Positions 8,301 through 17,223 are shown, counted from the first letter of the stretch. The stretch is DNA of 64,000 bases from Liquorilactobacillus nagelii DSM 13675 (GCF_019444005.1 NZ_CP049304.1:2046001-2110000); one strand, 5' to 3'. Notes: a model not told the origin generated them from the sequence alone. Made by a program: numbers and translations.

Positions 8301-8899
8301 ATCCATATTTAATAATTGGCAGTATTTTGTGGGTATATATACTTTCACTATTAAAGAGAGCTAAATTAACCGCGTTTTTCTTTATCTGGGGAAGCATTGG
8401 ACTATTTTTTATCTTGATTGCATTAAGCGATCCATATTGGATTTGGTTAGCCACGCATTTAGTGACTAGAACGACAGGTTGGTTGGGATCATTAGTTAAT
8501 ATGAGTCAGACAATGATTCACTATAATATTATTAGTATTTTTAATGCAACTGAACCAATTAATATGACAATTGATTATGAATGTTCTGGAATTATCGAAA
8601 CACTGGCTTTTTGGAGTTTAGTTATTTTCTTTCCGATTTTTAATCGCTATGAGAAGTTGTTTTTCGGGATAATAGGTGCACTATGGATTTATTTGGCAAA
8701 CTTAGTCCGTTTAATGTTAATCATTATTTTGATTCATTTTTTGGGGGGACAATACTTTTTTGTTGTCCATTCAATTTTAGGCCGACTTGTTTTTTATATC
8801 TTAGCGATAACTCTTTATTATAATGTTTTCACTTACTCACAATTAGTCAAAAGCATATATACAAGGTGGCAGAAACTGTTTAGCCACATAGCATCTTAA
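8297..8899 (+). CDS. xrtG: Exosortase family protein XrtG
   Basis: A 200-residue polytopic membrane protein with the exosortase catalytic residues: Cys96 in DYECSGI, Arg138 in ANLVRLM and His158 in VVHSILG, in the usual order between membrane helices. The short length and the following genes match the Gram-positive XrtG type (TIGR03110). Exosortases are predicted transpeptidases acting on C-terminal tripartite signals; the likely substrate is the Firmicu-CTERM protein encoded immediately upstream (ATGA overlap, hence translational coupling). Experimental function of XrtG is, as far as I know, not established. Confidence 0.9.
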   Translation: MNPYLIIGSILWVYILSLLKRAKLTAFFFIWGSIGLFFILIALSDPYWIWLATHLVTRTTGWLGSLVNMSQTMIHYNIISIFNATEPINMTIDYECSGIIETLAFWSLVIFFPIFNRYEKLFFGIIGALWIYLANLVRLMLIIILIHFLGGQYFFVVHSILGRLVFYILAITLYYNVFTYSQLVKSIYTRWQKLFSHIAS

Positions 8900-8912
8900 A
8901 GGAGCTGCAGAT

Positions 8913-10265
8913 TTGAATTATTGGGTAGACTTAACATTCTTCAAAATGGGTTTTTGGATTACATGGGCGTTGATCCCCGTAGTCGTAGAAATTTTTCCGG
9001 CAATAATTTCAGGCACTTGGCTGTTAATCCATAATTGGCGGACAGAAAAATTGGCAATACCGGAGAAACTGCCGTTAATTTCACTAATTGTTCCAGTTTA
9101 TAATTCGGAAGCCACGCTTTTTAAATGTATTCGTTCAATTGCAGTTTCAACTTATCCAAAAGAACTGATTCAGATAATTTTAGCTGACAATCAAAGTACT
9201 GATGATAGTTTTTTGATTTATGATCAAGCTCAAAAAGAATTCCCTGATTTGAATATTCAATTGATTCGGACAGAAAAGGGGAAGGCCAAAGCGCTGAATG
9301 CAGCAGTTTATAGTAGTATTGGAACTTATATTATTAATATTGATAGTGATGGTGCTCTAGAAAAAAAAGCACTCATGAATATGGTTTTACAATTTGAAAA
9401 TAATCCCCAAATTGCTGCATTAACAGGAGTTATTTTACCTGAACCTGAGATGGTTAAAGAAAAGCAGTATTTAGGATTAGCTCTGTTACAGCGAAATGAA
9501 TTTTTTGAGTATGCCCAAGCTTTTTTAGCTGGTCGTTCAATTGAATCACGGCATAATCAATTATTTACAATGTCAGGTGCCTTTTCGGCGTTTCGTCGGA
9601 GCTATTTATTAGACACTTTTTTGTATAACACTGAGACAATTGGAGAAGATACCGATATGACTTTTCAAATAAGGGAGAGGCTGAATGATCAAGTTGTAAT
9701 TTGTACAAAAGCAATTTTCTTTATTGAACCGATTAAAAGCTTAGACAATTTATATCGTCAGCGGCAACGTTGGCAGCGCGGAGAAATTGAAGTAGTACAG
9801 CAATACAATCGAAAATTGAAAATAACTTATTTTTTTAAGAACTTTTTGGTTCGCCGAATGTTGATTGACCATACTTTTTTATTTCCTAAAATGATTTGGT
9901 TATTTGCCAGTTTAGTTTTAGTTGCGTTAGGCTACTCTTGGAAATTATTATTGTTATCTTATTTGGTAATTTATTTGCTTTATGTTTTTGTGGGGGCATT
10001 AAATTATATTTGTGTGCTGTTGTTATTACGGGGATTTTCGGTTGAAAAAAAATTTTTTGCAGTTTTATGGTGGGTTGCATTGACCTTACCGTTTTACAAT
10101 TTTATTTGTTCTTGGATTCGATTTATCGGCATTTTGAATAGTATGACTCAAAAATCAAGTTGGAATGCTCTTACATTTAATGAAGAATTTTCTGCTTTGA
10201 AATTAGTTTTGAAAAAGGATTTGCAGCTCTTTAAGAAAAAAGTATCCAAGAAAGGTAGAGAATAA
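8913..10265 (+). CDS. XrtG-associated family-2 processive glycosyltransferase
   Basis: A 450-residue GT2 enzyme. An N-terminal membrane helix precedes the GT-A domain: ISLIVPVYNSEATL (nucleotide binding), the metal-binding DSD near residues 145-147, GEDTDM (catalytic acid) and RQRQRWQRGE near 282-291 (the QxxRW motif of processive synthases). Several C-terminal helices follow. This architecture, shared with cellulose, PNAG and hyaluronan synthases, implies polymerisation and export of a polysaccharide. It starts at TTG 8913 with AAAGGAG 8 bases upstream. It matches the exosortase-G-associated glycosyltransferase type (TIGR03111). The sugar is unknown, and no PilZ domain for direct cyclic-di-GMP sensing is visible. 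Confidence 0.9.
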   Translation: MNYWVDLTFFKMGFWITWALIPVVVEIFPAIISGTWLLIHNWRTEKLAIPEKLPLISLIVPVYNSEATLFKCIRSIAVSTYPKELIQIILADNQSTDDSFLIYDQAQKEFPDLNIQLIRTEKGKAKALNAAVYSSIGTYIINIDSDGALEKKALMNMVLQFENNPQIAALTGVILPEPEMVKEKQYLGLALLQRNEFFEYAQAFLAGRSIESRHNQLFTMSGAFSAFRRSYLLDTFLYNTETIGEDTDMTFQIRERLNDQVVICTKAIFFIEPIKSLDNLYRQRQRWQRGEIEVVQQYNRKLKITYFFKNFLVRRMLIDHTFLFPKMIWLFASLVLVALGYSWKLLLLSYLVIYLLYVFVGALNYICVLLLLRGFSVEKKFFAVLWWVALTLPFYNFICSWIRFIGILNSMTQKSSWNALTFNEEFSALKLVLKKDLQLFKKKVSKKGRE

Positions 10266-10268
10266 AAA

Positions 10269-10637
10269 ATGACTTTAAAGTATAGTTACAAAATTAGATC
10301 GTTTTTCAATGCAAGTCACGCAGTACGTTGGGAAAATGGAATTGGTCAGCAGCATACACATACATGGGAAGTTGTCTGTGAATTAAGTAGTTCGGCAGAT
10401 AAAACAGTGATTTTTAAAGAAATTGAAGATACCATACATAAAGTCTTCCAGACCTTTTCAGGTAAATTTTTAAATAATTTGCCATACTTTAAAGAAACTA
10501 ACCCAACTGTGGAAAATGTTACGGTGTGGTTGTATCAGTTATTGACAGAGGCTTTTCTGGCTTTAGGCATTCAGCTAATCAGAATTGAAGTCGGAGAATC
10601 ACCAACACGTTCATATTGCATTAGTGTAGCAGATTAG
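10269..10637 (+). CDS. 6-pyruvoyl-tetrahydropterin-synthase-related protein, XrtG-associated
   Basis: A 122-residue PTPS-fold protein with the zinc-type histidines in NASHAVRW and QHTHTWEVV near the N-terminus and the C-terminal Glu in IEVGESPTRS. True PTPS/QueD enzymes act in pterin or queuosine synthesis, but no folate, pterin or queuosine gene is nearby. It sits 3 bases after the glycosyltransferase and 3 before the membrane protein, matching the exosortase-G-associated PTPS-related family (TIGR03112). Its reaction is unknown; I infer a role in the surface-glycan system rather than cofactor synthesis. Confidence 0.85.
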   Translation: MTLKYSYKIRSFFNASHAVRWENGIGQQHTHTWEVVCELSSSADKTVIFKEIEDTIHKVFQTFSGKFLNNLPYFKETNPTVENVTVWLYQLLTEAFLALGIQLIRIEVGESPTRSYCISVAD

Positions 10638-10640
10638 GAA

Positions 10641-12188
10641 ATGGTGAATATGTATAAACGACTTAATAATGGTATTTTATATTTGTTTTATTTTTTGTTT
10701 ATTCTAACGCTTTTTTTTGCTCTGACATCGCCTAATTTAATTTTGGGAGACAATCGAATTACTGGGGCGGGAACTACCTACTTTACAACAATCGTATTAT
10801 TAATAATTGGAACAATGGGTGTTTGTCTGATTGTTTTTACAACTTTTAGGAAATGGCTCAAAAAAATATTTATAGATAAAGGCTTGCTTACATCTATCGT
10901 TAGTTTGGTGTTGGTTGTTTTGTGGCAGTTACTATTTGTATTTTTAGTTCATCCCGCAATTGGTTTTGATGTCAGTGCAATTCATCAAGCTTTAGTAGAT
11001 CAATCTAACACAACAATTCGCTCGTATTTCAGTCAAAATTATAATAATTTGCCTTTACTGTTAGTTCAGCATCAGTTAGCACTTGTTTTTAAAACAACTA
11101 GCTGGTTATTCTTTGATTTAATAACGCTATTTTTAGTTGACTTAGCAGCTATTTTTAATATTTTTACAATCTGGATAATTGATCGCAAAAAGATTTTGAT
11201 TGCAATTTATTTGCAAGTTTTTTGGTTAGCTGTTTTTCCAATGATTATTGTTCCATACACTGATACTTGGGTTTTACCATTGGTGGCAGGTTATTTATTA
11301 GGATATTGTATGCTTTTTCATAGTAAACGATCAGTTCTTTTTAAAATGACTGGGGCAATATTATTTGGAGTGGCGTTGGTAGCGGCATATTTTCTCAAAC
11401 CATCAGCAATTATTGGCGGCATTGCAATATTGCTGATTGAGCTATTGCAATTATTTGGAATAGGTAAAGACACTCGAAATTCAAGGAATGAAAATTTATT
11501 GCTAGTTTTATTGATGTTTTTATCCTTAGGAGGCAGTTATTATTATGTAAGTCGTACAATTAAGGGACAACAATATATCAAAGTTGATCAAAGCCGAGAA
11601 ATACCAGCGATTCATTTTATTAGTATGGGTGTATCAGGCAATGGCGGATACAATCCTAAGGACGCTTTGGAGATGGCAAAAATTCAAACCAAACAAGGTC
11701 GAATTGATTACTCTAAAGAAGTTTTATGGGAAAGATTACAAAAAAAAGGTTTTGGAGGGTATTTGTGGTTCTTGGTTCAAAAGCAACAAAGCAATACTGC
11801 AGATGGAACTTTTGCTTGGGTCAAAGAAGGCAACTTTATTGCCGGCGAAACTAAACCGTTATCTGACGGAGTGGCTCGTCAATTAGAACAATTTATTTAT
11901 TTGTATGGTACTCGGTTAGGTGACTTTCGCTTTATTGCGCAAATTTGGTGGTGCTGTTTACTGCTGTTAATTGCTTGGGGATGGCAGGAGCGCAGTCGTT
12001 TTGTCCAAATGTTGCGGCTGGCAATTATTGGCAGCTTTGTGTACTTATTAATTTTTGAGGGTGGACGCAGTCGCTACTTGATTCAGTTTTTACCATATTT
12101 TTTGACACTGGCAGCAATGGTTGGTTCTACTACTTGGAAAAACTGGAAATTAACTTACCAATGGCTAAGCGGTAAATTGACTAATTAA
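10641..12188 (+). CDS. XrtG-associated multi-spanning membrane protein (probable GT-C-type glycosyltransferase)
   Basis: A 515-residue protein with about eleven to twelve hydrophobic segments and a long extracytoplasmic loop around residues 300-410. It fits the XrtG-associated integral membrane family (TIGR03766), whose topology resembles lipid-linked-sugar transferases of the GT-C class. It closes the five-gene operon and is followed by a strong hairpin. The start could be ATG 10641 or ATG 10650; ribosome-binding sequence (AGGAAATGGTG) is ambiguous. Function is inferred from context only. Confidence 0.75.
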   Translation: MVNMYKRLNNGILYLFYFLFILTLFFALTSPNLILGDNRITGAGTTYFTTIVLLIIGTMGVCLIVFTTFRKWLKKIFIDKGLLTSIVSLVLVVLWQLLFVFLVHPAIGFDVSAIHQALVDQSNTTIRSYFSQNYNNLPLLLVQHQLALVFKTTSWLFFDLITLFLVDLAAIFNIFTIWIIDRKKILIAIYLQVFWLAVFPMIIVPYTDTWVLPLVAGYLLGYCMLFHSKRSVLFKMTGAILFGVALVAAYFLKPSAIIGGIAILLIELLQLFGIGKDTRNSRNENLLLVLLMFLSLGGSYYYVSRTIKGQQYIKVDQSREIPAIHFISMGVSGNGGYNPKDALEMAKIQTKQGRIDYSKEVLWERLQKKGFGGYLWFLVQKQQSNTADGTFAWVKEGNFIAGETKPLSDGVARQLEQFIYLYGTRLGDFRFIAQIWWCCLLLLIAWGWQERSRFVQMLRLAIIGSFVYLLIFEGGRSRYLIQFLPYFLTLAAMVGSTTWKNWKLTYQWLSGKLTN

Positions 12189-12206
12189 AATCTAAAATGT
12201 ATTAAT

Positions 12207-12250
12207 ATGTTCACAGAAACAAGCTTAGGTAAGTTTCTGTGAACATTATT
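12207..12250 (+). terminator. Terminator after the XrtG operon
   Basis: A perfect 14-bp stem (12207-12220 with 12233-12246, 12-nt loop) follows the last gene by about 20 bp. The following T tract (TATTTTAT) is weak but present. Confidence 0.7.
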
Positions 12251-12382
12251 TTATCAGTAGTTTTATTGATTAAATTAAGTTAAAGATAAACAGCGAAAAT
12301 GAATTGCTAAGTTCCGAAGAGTTAAGTAATACTAAAAGCAATCTATTTTATTATGTTAAGTGATTTTTGAACTTTCCAGTTT

Positions 12383-12397
12383 CAGTTAAGATAACTG
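12383..12397. promoter_or_regulatory. Palindrome CAGTTA-AGA-TAACTG upstream of the PTS activator gene
   Basis: A perfect 6+3+6 inverted repeat lies about 160 bp before the activator start, in an otherwise featureless AT-rich gap (12250-12509). It could be an operator; no regulator is identifiable from sequence alone. Confidence 0.3.
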
Positions 12398-12509
12398 TAA
12401 CTCAATGATATCGACGAGTACGGTCTATTTTTGTACTTTCAACCTTTAGTGATTAATAGTTCGATGATTAAATGTCAGAAGATGTTTTAACCTAGGCTTT
12501 ATTTATTTC

Positions 12510-12531
12510 TGTGATACACTTGTGATACACA
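12510..12531 (+). promoter_or_regulatory. Tandem 11-bp repeat TGTGATACAC(T/A) before the LevR-like gene
   Basis: Two adjacent copies, 12510-12520 and 12521-12531, end 28 bp before the start codon. The core GATACACAA recurs at 15475-15483, just before the sigma-54 promoter of the PTS operon, so it may be the activator's own binding motif. This is a suggestion from motif recurrence only. Confidence 0.35.
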
Positions 12532-12558
12532 AGGAATTATGTGAAAGGTGGGGCTAAT

Positions 12559-15393
12559 ATGACTCGGCGGGAAAAAATTCTGCAGTATTTGCAGGCACAT
12601 GCAAAGGTAGACGTTGGGTTAACAACTAATGAGATTGCTCAGTCACTCGGTATTTTACGTTCAAATGTCAGTAAAGAACTAAATAATCTGGTTCGACAAA
12701 AGCAAATATTTAAACTTAAAGGTCGACCAGTGCATTATTTACCAGTTACTGAATCTAATACGACGTTCAATGATTATCTTCAAAGTGAACAAGCACCCAC
12801 AATTGGTTTTGCGGGCCAAGCTAAGCAGCCAACAGCTAGATCGACTAAAAATGATGATCGGAATGTTTTCGATAAAATGGTCGGTAGCCGTGCAAGTTTG
12901 AAAAATCAAGTCGAACAGGCAAAAGCAGCTTTACTTTATCCACCACACGGTTTGAACACCTTAATTATTGGTCCTACTGGTTCTGGGAAGACTTATTTTG
13001 CTAATACAATGTATCGCTTTGCTCGTGGACAAGGACTGGTTGGTGATCAAGAATTTGCAACCTTTAATTGTGCGGATTATGCACACAATCCGCAATTATT
13101 AATGTCTCATTTATTTGGTTATGTTAGAGGGGCCTTTACCGGGGCTAGTGAAGATCAACCAGGCTTAATTGAACAAGCTGCTGGCGGAATTCTGTTTTTA
13201 GACGAGGTACATCGCCTGCCACCAGAAGGACAAGAAATGATTTTCTATTTTATGGATCATGGAACTTATAGTCGTTTAGGTGAGACAGCGAAAACACACC
13301 ATGCTGATGTACGATTGATTTGTGCTACGACAGAAGATCCAGAAAGTGCACTTCTGCAAACCTTTGTGCGCAGAATTCCAATTTTAATCCAATTACCGCC
13401 TTTTAATCAGCGTACTCCGCAAGAAAAATTAGCTTTATTGGAACAATTACTGACACTTGAAGCAAATCGAATCCATAAGAACATTCGTTTAAATGAAGAT
13501 GTGGTGCAAGCATTGCTAGGAAGTGTAACTTATGGGAATGTTGGACAATTAAAATCAAATATTCAGTTAGTTTGTGCTCAGGGGTTTTTGAATAGTATTC
13601 AAAATAAAGCAGAGATTACTTTGAAATTTGATCAGTTACCGCCAAATATTAAAGATGGTTTGACCAATTTAGCAGGAAATCGGCAAGAACTTGGTAAGCT
13701 GACGCGCTTATTAGAACCGATAATGTTAATTAAGCCGGATGCGCAACGAGATGTGCCGCAAATTGATAGTTATGAATTACCGTATAATTTGTACGAAATT
13801 ATTGGTGATAAAGCAGCTTTACTTAAAGATGAGGGCTTAGACCAGCCATCGATTAACAATTTCATCATGACAGACATCAATTTGCATTTAAAGTCTTTCT
13901 ACCATCAGGGACAATTTGATAGGGCGGAGAATCGACTTAATGAGATAGTTGATCAGGAAATTATTGATTTAACCAAAAAAATCCAAAAATTTTTGCGCCA
14001 ACAGCAATATCCAGTTCGCGAAAATTTTATTTATGCGATGAGCTTGCATATCAGTTCATTTATAAAACGAATTCAGTCAGGTAAACCATTACGCGAAATT
14101 TCAGCTGATTTAATTTCTTTGGTTCATGATTATCCGGCAGAACTGAAAATGGCTAGTCAAGTTAAAAGTTTGATTGAAAAACATTATCATATTCCAATCC
14201 CTGAATCGGAGGTTTATTATTTGGCTGTTTTGTTGGCTTCTTTGCGCTCGGCTCCGAAAACCGGTAAAGTAGGAATTGTTGTCGCAGCTCATGGTAAAAG
14301 TACGGCGACATCAATGTCTCAAGTCGTTTCGCAGTTGTTGTCAATTGATAATATTGCTGCTTTTGACATGCCGTTAGAAATGAGCCCTAAAAGTGCATTA
14401 CTGGGAATTGCTCAGCAAATTAAAAAGGTTGATCAGGGCAATGGGGTATTGTTATTGGTTGATATGGGGTCGTTAAGTACGTTTAGTGAAAAGTTGACAG
14501 AAATGACTAATATTCAAGTTAAGACAATCGATATGGTAACGACAGCGATGGTTTTAGAGGCAGCTCGTAAAACTTCTTTGATTGATAGTGATTTACAGAC
14601 GGTATCTCATGAATTACAAGAATTTGATGGATACTCTCGAACACCGAGTGGCCATGGTTTGGCAGCTAAATCAGTAACACACGAAAAAATGACAGTGGAT
14701 CAGCGGCATAAAGCAATTGTGGCAGTTTGTTCAACGGGACAGGGAACAGCGCAAAAAATTAAAGATTTGTTAGATAAACTGTTAATTGATAATTTGATTG
14801 AAGATGTTAGTGTGATTCCAATTTCAATTGTTAACATGAAAAGTCGATTGCAACAAATTCAGCAAAAATATCAAATTATTGCCACGACGGGAGTCACTAA
14901 ACCTGAAATCGCAGCACCTTTTATCTCGCTGGAAAGCCTGCTTCAAGGCGGGGGAGAAGCTTTTATTAATATGATTGATCAGTTGAGTGGTGAAGATCAA
15001 TCGGCATTAATGATGCTAGAGAATTCTCCAGAGGCTACTGAACAATTGGCAGAAAAATATTTAGCACAATACTTTACTTTTATTAATCCCCCGAAAGTTA
15101 TCAAGGTTTTGGATAGTTATTGTGACTTTATTGAACGACGTCAGCAACTTAGCTTAAGCAATTCATTTAAACTTAGCCTTGTAATGCATTTGGCTGGTGC
15201 GATTGAGCGGTGCTTAACTAACTCACAAATGCATGTTGAACAAGAACAGATTTCACAGCTGCGAAAACAGCCGCTTTTTCAAGTAATTAGCCAAGCAAAC
15301 GATATTTTGCGAGAAACTTTGAATTTAAATTTAGCAGCCGCTGAAACATACTATATTTATCAGCTGATTGATACAGAAATAAAAAAACAGTGA
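12559..15393 (+). CDS. levR: LevR/ManR-type sigma-54-dependent transcriptional activator with PTS domains
   Basis: A 944-residue multidomain regulator. N-terminal helix-turn-helix (about 1-65); AAA+ domain with Walker A GPTGSGKT (about 138-145), the sigma-54 contact loop GAFTGA (191-196) and Walker B ILFLDEVH (about 213); first PRD (His near 497 in MSLHISS); EIIA-Man-like domain with His near 577 in VVAAHGKST; EIIB-like region (about 720-790); second PRD (His near 877 in VMHLAGA). It should activate the sigma-54 promoter at 15488 in response to PTS phosphorylation. I start at ATG 12559, preceded by AAAGGTGGGG; an in-frame GTG at 12541 would sit before that site. Confidence 0.93.
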   Translation: MTRREKILQYLQAHAKVDVGLTTNEIAQSLGILRSNVSKELNNLVRQKQIFKLKGRPVHYLPVTESNTTFNDYLQSEQAPTIGFAGQAKQPTARSTKNDDRNVFDKMVGSRASLKNQVEQAKAALLYPPHGLNTLIIGPTGSGKTYFANTMYRFARGQGLVGDQEFATFNCADYAHNPQLLMSHLFGYVRGAFTGASEDQPGLIEQAAGGILFLDEVHRLPPEGQEMIFYFMDHGTYSRLGETAKTHHADVRLICATTEDPESALLQTFVRRIPILIQLPPFNQRTPQEKLALLEQLLTLEANRIHKNIRLNEDVVQALLGSVTYGNVGQLKSNIQLVCAQGFLNSIQNKAEITLKFDQLPPNIKDGLTNLAGNRQELGKLTRLLEPIMLIKPDAQRDVPQIDSYELPYNLYEIIGDKAALLKDEGLDQPSINNFIMTDINLHLKSFYHQGQFDRAENRLNEIVDQEIIDLTKKIQKFLRQQQYPVRENFIYAMSLHISSFIKRIQSGKPLREISADLISLVHDYPAELKMASQVKSLIEKHYHIPIPESEVYYLAVLLASLRSAPKTGKVGIVVAAHGKSTATSMSQVVSQLLSIDNIAAFDMPLEMSPKSALLGIAQQIKKVDQGNGVLLLVDMGSLSTFSEKLTEMTNIQVKTIDMVTTAMVLEAARKTSLIDSDLQTVSHELQEFDGYSRTPSGHGLAAKSVTHEKMTVDQRHKAIVAVCSTGQGTAQKIKDLLDKLLIDNLIEDVSVIPISIVNMKSRLQQIQQKYQIIATTGVTKPEIAAPFISLESLLQGGGEAFINMIDQLSGEDQSALMMLENSPEATEQLAEKYLAQYFTFINPPKVIKVLDSYCDFIERRQQLSLSNSFKLSLVMHLAGAIERCLTNSQMHVEQEQISQLRKQPLFQVISQANDILRETLNLNLAAAETYYIYQLIDTEIKKQ

Positions 15394-15399
15394 TACACT

Positions 15400-15435
15400 A
15401 AAGACACACTATTCTTAAATTAGTGTGTCTTTTTT
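15400..15435 (+). terminator. Terminator of the LevR-like gene
   Basis: A 12-bp stem AAAGACACACTA / TAGTGTGTCTTT (15400-15411 and 15421-15432) with a 9-nt loop runs into a T tract, 6 bp after the stop. Confidence 0.88.
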
Positions 15436-15487
15436 ATTTTTAAAGTAAAATGCTGTTAAATAAGTCCTGAAAGCGATACACAAAAGT

Positions 15488-15503
15488 TGGCATGCTTTTT
15501 GCT
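15488..15503 (+). promoter_or_regulatory. Sigma-54 (-24/-12) promoter of the mannose PTS operon
   Basis: TGGCATGCTTTTTGCT matches the -24/-12 consensus TGGCAC-N5-TTGCW except for one base, with GG and GC at the required spacing. It lies 110 bp before the IIB gene and just after the gene for its presumed activator. A cre-like half (TGAAAGCG, 15468-15475) is 13 bp upstream, but the second half does not fit the consensus. Confidence 0.85.
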
Positions 15504-15612
15504 TATAAATAAAGTGAAGTGTTGTTAAGCGTGGCGAATTACTGCTAAAGATCAATTGCTACGAATTCACCTGCTTTTTACAAAATCAGTCATTGGGAAT
15601 TTGGTGATGTGA

Positions 15613-16110
15613 ATGTCAATGGATATTCGCCTATTGCGAATTGATAGTCGTTTACTGCATGGTCAGGTTACTACTAACTGGGCAAAGGTAACTAAAGTTA
15701 ATCGGATTTTAGTTGTTTCGGATGAAGCTGCTCACAATAACATTAGGCGAACATTGATGTTTCAAGCAGCACCTCCCGGGATTCGAGTAAATGTTATGCC
15801 AGTATCTAAGATGCTTAGCATCTATCGCGATCCGCGCTTTGATTTCTTTCAAGTACTTGTTTTAGTGGAACGACCAGTTGATGCGCAGCGTTTAATTGCT
15901 GGAGGACTTAAAGTTTCGAAGGTTAACATTGGAGCTTTAAGTTTTGATAGTAGTCGGATAATGGTAACGGATACAATTGCTGTTAATCAAGATGATGTCC
16001 TAGCTTTTAAATGGATGCACCAGCATGATATTCAATTAGATGTTCGCAAAGTCTCTGGAGATAATTCTAAGAATTTGTGGAAATATTTGAAAGATAAAAA
16101 GTTAGTCTAG
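15613..16110 (+). CDS. PTS mannose-family IIB component (stand-alone)
   Basis: A 165-residue IIB-Man/Sor domain; the phosphorylated histidine is in IDSRLLHGQVTTNW (His about residue 17). It carries phosphate from IIA to the incoming sugar. It is the first gene of the sigma-54-controlled operon and duplicates the IIB domain fused in the next gene. A stand-alone IIB gene at this position may serve in phosphorylating the LevR-like regulator rather than, or as well as, transport; that is inference. Start ATG 15613 or ATG 15619. Confidence 0.9.
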   Translation: MSMDIRLLRIDSRLLHGQVTTNWAKVTKVNRILVVSDEAAHNNIRRTLMFQAAPPGIRVNVMPVSKMLSIYRDPRFDFFQVLVLVERPVDAQRLIAGGLKVSKVNIGALSFDSSRIMVTDTIAVNQDDVLAFKWMHQHDIQLDVRKVSGDNSKNLWKYLKDKKLV

Positions 16111-16188
16111 ACTGTTTGAAGATGAAAGGTGGTGAGTAGATTCACGGCAGGTATTTTCAGTAATTTGGGAATGCGTGACACTTTGCAA

Positions 16189-16206
16189 CCCTTAATGTGT
16201 TAAGGG
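16189..16206 (+). other. Small stem-loop between the IIB and IIAB genes
   Basis: CCCTTAA-TGTG-TTAAGGG forms a perfect 7-bp hairpin without a following T run, so it is more likely an mRNA processing or stability element than a terminator. A 23-codon frame (16132-16203, GTG start, weak ribosome-binding site) overlaps it. Confidence 0.4.
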
Positions 16207-16230
16207 AATAAATTTTAGGAGGTATTAAAC

Positions 16231-17223
16231 ATGGTAGGAATTATCCTAGCAAGTCATGGTGGCTTTGCTGAAGGCATTTACCAATCCGGATCAATGATTT
16301 TCGGCGACCAGGAAAATGTTGCAGCAGTTACCTTGATGCCAAATGAAGGCCCAGATGATGTCAGAGCTAAAATGGAAAAAGCGATTGCATCATTTGATAA
16401 TCAAGATCAGGTTTTGTTCTTAATTGACCTTTGGGGCGGAACACCGTTCAATCAAGCCAATAATTTATTAGAAGCACACAAAGATAAGTGGGCAATTGTA
16501 GCAGGAATGAATTTGCCAATGGTGATTGAAGCTTATGCCTCAAGATTATCGATGGAATCAGCTCACGAAATTGCTGCTCATATTATTGCAACAGCCAAAG
16601 ATGGAGTTAAAGTCAAACCTGAGGCGCTGCAGCCAAAAACTCAAGCAGCTACTAAGGTAGCTAAAGGACCGCGTGGCCGATTAGCACCAGGAACAGTTGT
16701 TGGTGATGGCAAGATTAAGTATGTTTTGGCACGAATTGATTCTCGTTTGTTACACGGACAGGTTGCAACAGCTTGGACAAAGACGACTCAGCCGACGCGA
16801 ATTATTGTCGTTTCTGATAATGTTGCTAAAGATGAATTACGTAAAAAATTGATTGTTCAAGCAGCTCCCCCAGATGTTAAAGCCAATGTTATTCCAATTG
16901 ATAAGTTGATTGAAATTGCAAAAGATCCACGATTTGGCAATACTAAAGCTTTATTGTTGTTTGAAAATCCAGAAGATGCTTTACGGGCAATTGAAGGTGG
17001 AGTTGATATTAAAGAATTAAATATCGGTTCAATGGCACATTCAGTTGGCAAAGTTGTTGTTAATAAGGTTTTATCGATGAGTCCTGAAGATGTGGAGACA
17101 TTTGAAAAATTGAAGGGAAAAGGCATTAGTTTTGATGTCCGCAAGGTTCCAAATGATTCACATGGCAATATGGATGAATTAATTAAAAAAGCAAAGTCTG
17201 AATTGGCAGCAGTTCAAAATTAA
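16231..17223 (+). CDS. manL: PTS mannose transporter IIAB
   Basis: A 330-residue fusion. IIA-Man domain (1-130) has the phosphorylated His in ILASHGGFAEG (His9) and DLWGGTPFNQA; an Ala/Lys-rich linker (about 130-155); IIB domain (about 162-330) has ARIDSRLLHGQVATAW with its phospho-histidine. It relays phosphate from HPr to sugars entering through IIC/IID. TAGGAGG lies before the ATG. Together with manM and manN it forms the major glucose/mannose uptake system of lactobacilli. Confidence 0.95.
   Translation: MVGIILASHGGFAEGIYQSGSMIFGDQENVAAVTLMPNEGPDDVRAKMEKAIASFDNQDQVLFLIDLWGGTPFNQANNLLEAHKDKWAIVAGMNLPMVIEAYASRLSMESAHEIAAHIIATAKDGVKVKPEALQPKTQAATKVAKGPRGRLAPGTVVGDGKIKYVLARIDSRLLHGQVATAWTKTTQPTRIIVVSDNVAKDELRKKLIVQAAPPDVKANVIPIDKLIEIAKDPRFGNTKALLLFENPEDALRAIEGGVDIKELNIGSMAHSVGKVVVNKVLSMSPEDVETFEKLKGKGISFDVRKVPNDSHGNMDELIKKAKSELAAVQN

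Noticed and set aside
15468..15481. Catabolite-control (cre) site before the PTS operon
   Set aside because: Only the first half TGAAAGCG fits; the second half breaks the consensus at three positions.
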